This document shows positions 16,877-23,570 of a stretch of 36,142 nucleotides of DNA, piece by piece. The stretch spans positions 1 to 36,142 of the forward strand of contig CAZUMH010000024.1 in assembly GCA_964621645.1 (NCBI GenBank), given 5' to 3'. The position numbers and the translations under genes are program-made. Numbering within the stretch: position 1 is the first letter of the stretch; each line of letters opens with the position of its first letter. The DNA comes from CAZUMH01 sp964621645. Its GTDB lineage: Bacteria > Zhuqueibacterota > QNDG01 > JAGLOF01. The notes under the pieces were generated by a model. It saw nothing but the letters and a program-made list of their open reading frames with translations. It did not search any database and had not been told where the DNA came from.

Positions 16877-17047
16877 GGGCTTTCTCCCAGAAGCGTTAAA
16901 CGTAATGGTAGATCGGTTCAGGCCTGGCCGTATTCATCCCTTCTCCACCAGGGACGACTGCAGGCAGCTGCGATTCGACAGAGCGCAAATCCTCCTGATG
17001 CCGTGGTGTCAGTTTTTTCTGAACTCCTCGGGTCAAGGGTACTCTTC

Positions 17048-17794
17048 TCACTGCAGCCCCCCCCAGAGAACATGCCAGATGACGTCGGCCCAGAAGTGAA
17101 TGCCCGCCGCGGCCAGGAAGCCGTATTTCTTCAGACCGGCCGCCGCGAAGAGGGAGAGAACTCCGTTTAATAGGAGGACCTCAACTAAAAGAAAGGGGGG
17201 AATATCGCCGACTGCCTTAAATCCCGAGAGTATCATCAGCGAAGGCAGGTGGGCTCCGGCAAAGACCAACGCCGAAAAGACGGATACAATCCAGAATATC
17301 TGTTTGAACCAGCGTTTCTTCAAGAGCAGATGAGAGAGAATCCAGACCCAGAGGGAGATGAAGAAGAGGCGGAAGAGGATCTCCTCACCGATGCCGGCCG
17401 TAGCCGAGGCAACCAGCGAGGTGGGAAAAGGCGGATGTGGCAGCGGCTGCAGGCCGCGCAGCTGTTGAAAGAGGAGGTCAGCGGCGATGAAAAATATACC
17501 GATTCCCGTACCAATCAGGGCAGGGTGGAGGAAGCGCCGGACTGCGGTAATTTTATTGTCCCACAGAGGGGGCAGTCCAATTTTTCCCGATAGATAGATG
17601 CCGAGCAGGCCCAGCCCGCCGTAGATTACCAGTACCAGGATGGCATTGGCTACCGCCAGGACCGGTTTGGAGGCGGGAAGCTCCTGTCCCGGGATTAGGT
17701 TTCCCTGAGGCAAAAAGATGCTGACCGCGGTGAGCAGGGCCAGGATGCAGATCAGCAGCAGAAAAATTTGGGTGGACAGCGGCAGGTTTTTCAT
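17048..17794 (-). CDS. CPBP-family intramembrane glutamic endopeptidase (CAAX protease-like, ABI)
   Basis: 248 residues from the ATG at 17794, which has AAGGAGAG six bases upstream; the open frame to 17848 adds residues without support. About seven or eight hydrophobic segments. The family motifs are present: GIGEEILFR (motif 1, two glutamates and Arg), FAGAHLPS (motif 2, His) and GIHFWADVIWH (motif 3, His and Asp). These residues form the active site of Rce1-like proteases within the membrane. Bacterial members are implicated in bacteriocin self-immunity, protein maturation or membrane-protein turnover; no substrate is suggested by neighbours. Transcribed ahead of the zinc-ribbon gene. Confidence 0.9.
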   Translation of the reverse strand: MKNLPLSTQIFLLLICILALLTAVSIFLPQGNLIPGQELPASKPVLAVANAILVLVIYGGLGLLGIYLSGKIGLPPLWDNKITAVRRFLHPALIGTGIGIFFIAADLLFQQLRGLQPLPHPPFPTSLVASATAGIGEEILFRLFFISLWVWILSHLLLKKRWFKQIFWIVSVFSALVFAGAHLPSLMILSGFKAVGDIPPFLLVEVLLLNGVLSLFAAAGLKKYGFLAAAGIHFWADVIWHVLWGGLQ

Positions 17795-18163
17795 AGCTTC
17801 TCTCCTTATGTCAATGTCCGGAATCGATTGAAATACAATCCCCTTCACATCGTTTCTTGTAACATTGTTGGAGAACCAAACGCGGAGAGGTAACCATCCG
17901 AAATACTCTCAACGATTTCTCTCTATGTCGCATAACAGGGGAATTGTTCAATAATACATAACAGACGGCAAAAATTCAAGCTAATAGGTAATTTCTCCCG
18001 TTTTTTCATTTGAGACCACCCGGAAGTGGATGCGGGAATTTTTTCAGGAATCCAGATTTAACTGGAATATACTCAACAGCGGGATGATCCCGCAGATGAC
18101 CAAAAATATTCAGAGCGGTCGGATCCTCACAGGTTTTGCAGGCATCCCGTATGAAAGTAAACA
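17795..18163. other. AT-richer intergenic region with short open frame
   Basis: No confident gene. A frame on the plus strand is open from 17988 to a TGA at 18165-18167; from its ATG at 18030 it would give 45 residues (MREFFQESRFNWN...). It has no ribosome site and no match I recognise, and could be a remnant of the decayed gene that follows. A short perfect palindrome GCGGGATGATCCCGC lies at 18079-18093. The 5' leader of the CPBP gene also falls here. Confidence 0.35.
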
Positions 18164-18742
18164 ATGAGTCAATTGTATGCGTATCAGCCTGAAGCCGGAG
18201 GGAAGATCGGGATCACCTATCCGCTGCATGATGGATCCGAAGCTTCTCAGGGATTCTCCTGCCGTTCCAAAGAGGAACGGAGCGAGCTTGGTAAGCGCGA
18301 CCGCAGGCCGTTCGGGAACGATTTCCCGCTGTCTCCCGAGGTGGAAATCAGCGGATCGGGCAAGGATGACATCATGAGAATATCCCTGCTGAGCGGAAAG
18401 GGCCTGGAGATAAAACCGGCATTGATGCGGACATGTATGTTTACGAACTTCGGGTTGATCTGGATAACAAGGATGGTCTCCCCTTTACCTGGCAGGATGA
18501 CTCGGAGAAGAAATTCAGGATCGGGTTCGCTCTGGCAACTCATAAAAGACAAGGGCTCCCGGCGGGAATGGAGAGTGATGACATATCCGGAAAGAGAGGC
18601 GGCGGTCCTCCCCCGTGGTGGGGACAGGGGACCTGGAGGAGGCCGGCCCGGCGGCGGCGTAAAACCCAGCTCCTCAGGAGGAACGAAATCTTTTACCCAT
18701 TGGCTGAAAAACCGCGCTCAGCGGTCCGAATGGCCCGGCTGA
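18164..18742 (+). pseudogene. Decayed gene: exported-type protein with Gly/Pro/Arg-rich tail, two compensating frameshifts
   Basis: The frame from 18164 reads YQPEAGGKIGITYPLHDG... up to GKGLEIK near 18415. It then loses sense, while the +2 frame carries on as GIDADMYVYELRVDLDNKDG...FRIGFAL up to GKRGGGPP near 18610; from there the first frame again makes sense (RGGDRGPGGGRPGGG...) to the TGA at 18742. Adding one A to the AAAA run at 18412-18415 and removing one C from the CCCCC run at 18610-18614 restores one continuous frame of about 190 codons. The mid-part resembles CBM9-like beta-sandwich proteins with a Gly-rich tail found in FCB genomes (from memory, not searched). No ribosome site or N-terminal half is found, so it is either truncated and dead, or truncated with sequencing errors. 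Confidence 0.6.
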
Positions 18743-18942
18743 GGAGATCTCCCGCTGATCTTGGCAACACCCCCGAAGAGGATGGATTGTTCTCCATTCT
18801 CTTCCTTATAAAAAGCAATGGCTCCCCGGATAACGGTCCGAATAAAATCATCCTTTCCCTGGTGCAGGTAATCGCGGCAGAGGGGGTGCTGCTGCTGGCG
18901 TGCGGTTCTCTGCCCTGCCATCCTGATACCGGCACAGCATCA

Positions 18943-19437
18943 TTAAGAATCCTCAGCCGTTTTCCCTTCTTTTGAATTATCGGCCGCTTGCAGTATCCTC
19001 AGCGCTTCATCCACATGGCGGGCTGCCTGGGTCTGGGAATTGAAGATATACATGACCTTTCCGGATTTATCCGCAATATAAGTGACTCTTCCCGGCAGCA
19101 TCCCAAAAAGATTGGCGGGAACGCCGAACAGGTTCCTCACCTGGTTACCCCGGTCACTGAGCAGGATGAAGGAAAGGTGATGCTTTTCGGCAAAGCGTTT
19201 ATGGCTGGCCACGGACTGTCCGCTGATGCCGATGACTTCTGCCCCGGTTTTTTTAAAGGCCTCGTACATATCCTGGAAATGACAGGCCTGGGCGGTACAG
19301 CCGGGGCTGTTGTCTTTAGGATAGAAGTAGATAACCAGATTTTTGCGGCCCAGCAGAGAATCGATCCGGAACATGTTCCCATCCTGATCCGGGAGGGAAA
19401 AGGCGGGGATCCTGCTGCCGACTTCGATGGTAGCCAT
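18943..19437 (-). CDS. bcp: Thioredoxin-dependent peroxiredoxin, PrxQ/Bcp type
   Basis: Reduces hydrogen peroxide and organic hydroperoxides using thioredoxin-type reductants in the cytoplasm. 164 residues; ATG at 19437 preceded by AAGGAGAG. Peroxidatic motif YPKDNSPGCTAQAC holds Cys47 and the resolving Cys52 in the C-x4-C spacing of atypical two-cysteine PrxQ enzymes; LPGRVTYI carries a conserved Arg. The C-terminus (NSKEGKTAEDS) is a short polar extension. It lies 95 bases downstream of the DAK2-DegV gene on the same strand and is probably co-transcribed with it. Confidence 0.93.
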   Translation of the reverse strand: MATIEVGSRIPAFSLPDQDGNMFRIDSLLGRKNLVIYFYPKDNSPGCTAQACHFQDMYEAFKKTGAEVIGISGQSVASHKRFAEKHHLSFILLSDRGNQVRNLFGVPANLFGMLPGRVTYIADKSGKVMYIFNSQTQAARHVDEALRILQAADNSKEGKTAEDS

Positions 19438-19532
19438 GTCACTCTCCTTGTGTCCGTACGCTGATCATATCCCTGCGGATGCGGCGGTCCGGTTTCACCG
19501 TCCCATAATCCGAATGCGGTTCCGTTCCGCGT

Positions 19533-21329
19533 CTACTCATACATAAACGCCACGGCCGCGGTTCCTGTCCCCGCGTTGGCCCCGATTACCGGAGAAATAT
19601 TTACCATCGCGACTGGATCCTGATGGGTCAGTTCTTTCATCCTGGCGGTATACCAGTCGGCCGCGCGCGGGTTGTCGGCGTGCAGGACAATGTAATTCCA
19701 AATCGACCGCTCTTCGGTGATCTTCCGGATGTGCTTCATCACCTTTTTCATGTTGGATTTTTGATTGAACGTTTTGCCGAAAACCGTGGACGAGCCGTCG
19801 GGAGCCATGGAGACAATGGGATTAATATTGAGAAGGTTGGCAATGAAGCCTTTGAGTGGGGATACCCGGCCGCCCCGCACCATATATTTCAGTGTCTTTA
19901 CGCTGACATATATGCGCAGGTCCTCTATCCAGCCCCGGGAGGCATCGATGATTTCTTGAAAAGATGTTCCCGCTTCAATGGCCCTGGCTATGCGTAGAAC
20001 CAGTAACCCTTGAGCTCCTGAAAGATTCTTGGAGTCGATTACCATGATCGGTTTGCCGAATTCGGCGCTGATTCTGCGGGCGGCCCGCCTGCTGCTGTCG
20101 CAGGTCCCGCTGAATTTTTCGGTCAGGTGTACGGAGATGACTGCGTCATAATGGCTGGCCAGATGAGAATAGAGGTTCTGGAAGGAGATTTCGTTTACCT
20201 GGGAAGTCGTGGGGAAGTCCCCCGGCTCCTGGAGCAGTGTGTAGAACTGCTCCGGCTGTATGGTCACCTTATCCAGGTAATGATTGTCACCGAAGTATAC
20301 ATTCAGGGGCAGCAGGTGCACCTGATAGTGATCAAGCAGATTCTGGGAAAGATCGCAGGCGGAATCGGTGACCAGGGCGATGTTCCATTTCCGGCCTGAT
20401 ACCGCCTGGCTCTGGCGTACCATGTCATCGGCTTTCTGATAAGTGATGGTGCCGCAATATCTCAGTCGCTCGAATAAAGCGGCCGGATCGTTGGTGTGAA
20501 GATGAATTCTGCTGACCTGTTCCGAACCGGCCAGGACCACGGAGTCCCCCGCCTTTTTTAATATATCACTCAGGGTGTCCCGTTCCACAGACAGATCCCG
20601 GATAACGGCCTCTGTGCAATAGCGGCAGGTCACCTGTTCCGGCAGGATTTCGATTGATTCCTCGACCGTGATACCTGCTGTCTTCAACTGGCGCAGCTGC
20701 CGTATGTCCTTCAGGCTGGTCAGCTCGGTCATGCCCTCGATGAAATGGACAAAGGCCTTGGCTCCGGCGTCGACAACATTTGCTTTTTTCAACACCTCCA
20801 GAGTCGATTTGGTTTGAGCCAGGGTGGTTTTCAGGATGGATTTGGAACCGAGCAGCAGATGATCATAATACTCGAATTTATTTCTGTTTTTATAGATAAA
20901 ATCGGCCCAGACTCTGATTACCGTCAGCATGGTGCCTTCCACGGGGTCCGCGACGGCCTCATAGATATAGCGCACAGATTTTTTCACACTCTGCACGAAT
21001 TGATCCAGAGATATGTTGTGGGCATCGCCAGTTTCCCGGCTGAGGCCGTGCAGCCATTGCGCGAAGATGATCCCGGAATTGCCGCGGGCGTGCATCAGGG
21101 TTGATTGAGCGATGGAATCGGCCATTATTTTATAAGACCCTTCAGGTTTAACAGAATCTATCACCGCCCTCACCGTTGCGGCCATGTTTGTGCCTGTATC
21201 CCCGTCTTTGACCGGAAAGACGTTAATCTTGTTGAGCTCGGCCTGATTCTCGATGATTTTTTCCGCTCCTGCCAGAAACATGCAGTACAGGCCGTGGCCG
21301 TCGATTTTTTTTACGGATGTTACTGACAT
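19533..21329 (-). CDS. DAK2-DegV fusion protein (FakA-like kinase joined to FakB-like fatty-acid-binding domain)
   Basis: 598 residues; start at 21329 with AAAAGGTGG upstream. Residues 1-205 are a DAK2 (dihydroxyacetone kinase L-type) domain with NVFPVKDGDTGTNM (metal-binding Asp42 and Asp44) and HARGNSG. Residues about 210-300 match the FakA middle domain (TCRYCTEAVI, then IHLHTNDP). From about 308 to the end is a full DegV/EDD domain (LVTDSACDLS, FPTTSQV, EKFSGTCDSS, VIDSKNLSGAQG, MVRGGRVSPLKG). In Firmicutes FakA is a separate kinase that phosphorylates fatty acids presented by separate FakB/DegV proteins; here the FakA C-terminal domain is replaced by the FakB partner. The likely role is activation of exogenous or released fatty acids to acyl-phosphate. 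A promoter and a leader hairpin lie upstream. Confidence 0.9.
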   Translation of the reverse strand: MSVTSVKKIDGHGLYCMFLAGAEKIIENQAELNKINVFPVKDGDTGTNMAATVRAVIDSVKPEGSYKIMADSIAQSTLMHARGNSGIIFAQWLHGLSRETGDAHNISLDQFVQSVKKSVRYIYEAVADPVEGTMLTVIRVWADFIYKNRNKFEYYDHLLLGSKSILKTTLAQTKSTLEVLKKANVVDAGAKAFVHFIEGMTELTSLKDIRQLRQLKTAGITVEESIEILPEQVTCRYCTEAVIRDLSVERDTLSDILKKAGDSVVLAGSEQVSRIHLHTNDPAALFERLRYCGTITYQKADDMVRQSQAVSGRKWNIALVTDSACDLSQNLLDHYQVHLLPLNVYFGDNHYLDKVTIQPEQFYTLLQEPGDFPTTSQVNEISFQNLYSHLASHYDAVISVHLTEKFSGTCDSSRRAARRISAEFGKPIMVIDSKNLSGAQGLLVLRIARAIEAGTSFQEIIDASRGWIEDLRIYVSVKTLKYMVRGGRVSPLKGFIANLLNINPIVSMAPDGSSTVFGKTFNQKSNMKKVMKHIRKITEERSIWNYIVLHADNPRAADWYTARMKELTHQDPVAMVNISPVIGANAGTGTAAVAFMYE

Positions 21330-21354
21330 GGATTTATTCCACCTTTTAGGAGTA

Positions 21355-21384
21355 GAGAATCCCTTTTTTCATGGCGGGATTCTC
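21355..21384 (-). promoter_or_regulatory. Leader hairpin upstream of DAK2-DegV gene
   Basis: A perfect 9-bp stem GAGAATCCC/GGGATTCTC with a 12-base A-rich loop, in the transcribed leader (on the coding strand), ending about 10 bases before the ribosome site AAAAGGTGG. It could protect the message 5' end or control translation; there is no T-run, so it is not an ordinary terminator. Confidence 0.55.
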
Positions 21385-21448
21385 GGATATCATCAATGTT
21401 TGGGTAAAGGGAACGGGTTCCTGGATATCGGTATTTACGGGATGGTTT

Positions 21449-21477
21449 ATTTTAAAGAATCCGCGCCATTTTTGCAA
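21449..21477 (-). promoter_or_regulatory. Sigma70-type promoter for DAK2-DegV/bcp
   Basis: TTGCAA (21477-21472), 17-base spacer, TAAAAT (21454-21449), about 120 bases before the start codon at 21329. Spacing is ideal and the -10 matches consensus at five of six bases. Confidence 0.6.
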
Positions 21478-21584
21478 GAAAAAAGAGGTGGCTTGAAATG
21501 GATACGGGAATATTTACATTAAATTCACGCAATTTCCGCTGAAGCAATCTTCCAGAACGGTCCTTACGATTCTCTGAAAAATTA

Positions 21585-21614
21585 GTTGACTGGTCAACAA
21601 AAATTGTTTACATT
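21585..21614 (+). promoter_or_regulatory. Promoter with overlapping palindromic operator for the MATE-marR operon
   Basis: A -35 TTGACT (21586-21591), 17-base spacer and -10 TACATT (21609-21614). The palindrome GTTGAC-TG-GTCAAC (21585-21598) covers the -35, and a second inverted repeat AACAA-AAA-TTGTT (21596-21608) fills the spacer. This is where a MarR dimer would block RNA polymerase; marR is in the same operon, so autoregulation is expected. The promoter also argues for the MATE start at 21646 over 21586. Confidence 0.6.
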
Positions 21615-21645
21615 GTGCGCTCATTTACATGAGGAAATATCTTCG

Positions 21646-22540
21646 ATGGAAAAGAGAATAAATCTGGATAGTAAGCATATCGGCCGGCTGCTGCTCAAGC
21701 TGTCAATTCCGGCCACGATCGGCATGCTGGTAATGTCTCTTTATAATATAGTGGATACAATTTTCATCGGCAGGGGAGTAGGCACCAACGGTATAGCCGG
21801 AGTGTCTCTGGCCTATCCCATTCAGATGATTGTGGGCGCCATCGGCCAGATGATCGGCATCGGCGGAGCTTCTCTCTTCTCCCGCAGCCTGGGGGCCGGC
21901 GACATGGATAAGGCCCGCCGTACCCTGGGAAGCGTCGTCGCCGCGGTCGTCACGGCCGGGGGGCTTTTTACCTTGGTGGGCTACCTGAATTTGAACGGGC
22001 TCCTGCGTCTCTTCGGGGCTACTGACACGCTGCTGCCCTATGCCCGCGAATATCTCTCCATCGTCCTGGCCGGCATCATTTTCCACGGACTTGCCATGGC
22101 CCTGAACAACATGGCCCGGGCCGAAGGCAAGGCAAATATTGCCATGACCACCATGATTCTTGCTTCAGTGATCAATATTATCCTGGATGCGGTTTTCATC
22201 TTCGGGCTTCATATGGGGATTAGAGGAGCGGCGCTGGCTACACTCATCGCCTATATTTGTGCGGCCTCCTTTCTGATCATCTTCTTCCGTTCCGGAAAGA
22301 GTATCATGCGGTTGCGCCTGGCGGATATTGGATTTGATGCCGCTATTATACGGGAGATTCTGGCCGTGGGGGTGGCCTCTTTCATCAGGCAGACGGCCAT
22401 GAGTATTCTCGTTATCCTGATGAATCACAGGCTGGGAAGTTTGGGAGGTGATATGGCCATCGCGGTATATGGAGTGGTGATGCGTCTTTTGATGCTTATC
22501 TTTACCCCCATCATCGGGGTAGCCCAGGGACTACAGCCAG
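21646..22540 (+). CDS. MATE-family multidrug efflux pump, N-terminal part up to assembly gap
   Basis: A Na+- or H+-driven drug antiporter of the inner membrane. The ATG at 21646 has GAGGAA upstream and sits about 25 bases after the predicted transcription start; the frame is open to 21586, but that lies inside the promoter. 298 residues are readable before the N run: first lobe with SIPATIGMLVMSLYNIVDTIFIG, GGASLFSRSLGAGD and NNMARAEGKANIAM, then the start of the second lobe (EILAVGVASFIRQTA), ending in TPIIGVAQGLQP, the family's G-x-x-Q-x-x-Q-P motif. The frame does not continue in phase across the 10 N. Lobe-1 architecture is MepA-like. Confidence 0.9.
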
Positions 22541-22550
22541 NNNNNNNNNN
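22541..22550. other. Assembly gap (10 N)
   Basis: Ten undetermined bases inside the MATE gene. Both flanks encode the same short motif (IGVAQGLQP on the left, FGIGQAFQP on the right), and the frames are out of phase, so the N count is nominal and the join may duplicate about nine codons. Confidence 0.99.
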
Positions 22551-23050
22551 TCTTCGGCATCGGCCAGGCCTTTCAGCCGATTGCCGGATACAACTACGGC
22601 GCCAAACGCTTCGACCGGATGAGGCGGTCGGTAGTCCTGGCAGCCATTGCCGCCACCAGCATCGCCGTATCCGGCGCCCTGCTTTTACAAATTTTCCCGC
22701 GAACTTTTTTAGGACTGTTCTCATCTGAGGCCACGTTGCTCTCACAGGGACGGGACGCCCTGAAATATCTTATCCTGGCCTTCCCCCTGGTGGGATTTCA
22801 GGTTATAAGCGCGACCCTGTTTCAGGCTACGGGGAAAGCCCGCCAGACGCTGATTCTGTCCCTGGCCCGGCAGCTGCTGTTTCTGATCCCGCTGGTACTG
22901 ATCATGCCCAGTTTCTTCGGTCTCAAAGGCATCTGGATGTCCTTCCCCATTGCCGATACTCTGGGGTTCTGTCTTTCCGTGGCAGTGGTCTACCGTTTTC
23001 GTCATCTTTACTATCCTCTGCCATCAGAGACCGGGGAGGATGTCACATGA
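22551..23050 (+). CDS. MATE-family multidrug efflux pump, C-terminal part after assembly gap
   Basis: From 22553 the frame reads FGIGQAFQPIAGYNYGAKRFDRM and continues for 165 residues to TGA at 23048-23050, giving the last membrane helices of a MATE transporter. Adding this to the left part and removing the nine-residue motif overlap gives about 454 residues, the normal MATE length, so the two parts probably belong to one gene or to two close homologues joined by the assembler. The stop overlaps the marR start as ATGA, showing translational coupling. Confidence 0.85.
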
Positions 23051-23514
23051 GAGAACAAAAGAGCATCGGCCGGCTGCTGGCCCATCTGCACCGGCAGGGG
23101 AGTATCTATCTGCAGCGGCACCTCTCAACCTGGGGTGTCGGCAGTGGCAGTCACAGGCTCATCCTTATGCTGTTTCATGGTGAGGGAGTGAGTCAGCGGG
23201 AATTGGCCCGGGAACTCCATTTGGACAAGGCGGCGGTGGCCCGTATGATCAAGAAACTTTCCCAGGCCGGGTACATCAGGAAAGAAGTGGACCCTGAAGA
23301 CAGGCGCGCCTCCAAGATCCATCTGACAGAGGCTGGACGGGAATTGGTGCCGCAGATCCGCAAAGTCCTGAACGGCTGGAGCAATGTCCTGACCGGCGGG
23401 TTTTCTCCCAGGGAACAGGAGGAAGTTCTGGGCCTCCTGGAGAGGATGTCTATAAACGCGGCCGGTTTCATCGAGAAGAAAAACAAGAACACTTCTTCAT
23501 CTCCAGCGGAGTGA
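23047..23514 (+). CDS. MarR-family transcriptional regulator
   Basis: 155 residues. A winged-helix domain at about residues 30-110 contains the recognition-helix region SQRELARELHLDKAAVARMI and the wing DPEDRRASKIHLTEAG, the standard MarR pattern (D-x-R-D/R signature). N- and C-terminal helices would form the dimer interface. It overlaps the MATE stop by ATGA, so exporter and regulator are co-expressed; MarR proteins next to MATE genes usually repress the shared operon until a drug-like ligand binds. The palindrome over the promoter at 21585-21598 is the obvious candidate site. Confidence 0.93.
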   Translation: MREQKSIGRLLAHLHRQGSIYLQRHLSTWGVGSGSHRLILMLFHGEGVSQRELARELHLDKAAVARMIKKLSQAGYIRKEVDPEDRRASKIHLTEAGRELVPQIRKVLNGWSNVLTGGFSPREQEEVLGLLERMSINAAGFIEKKNKNTSSSPAE

Positions 23515-23519
23515 ATAAA

Positions 23520-23551
23520 AAAAAGGAGAGGCCCTGAGACTCCTCCTTTTT
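23520..23551. terminator. Bidirectional terminator between marR and the thioredoxin-TPR gene
   Basis: AAAAAGGAG (23520-23528) pairs with CTCCTTTTT (23543-23551) around a 14-base loop. A-run and T-run on both sides let it work for both convergent genes (marR ends at 23514, the minus-strand gene at 23571). Confidence 0.75.
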
Positions 23552-23570
23552 ACAGTCCTGATGTACCCTG

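Noticed and set aside
18718..18921. 67-codon minus-strand frame (MAGQRTARQQQ...) after bcp
   Set aside because: Part of it looks protein-like (GKDDFIRTVIRGAIAFY), but there is no clear ribosome site, two other frames are also open, and I recognise no family. Left unannotated.
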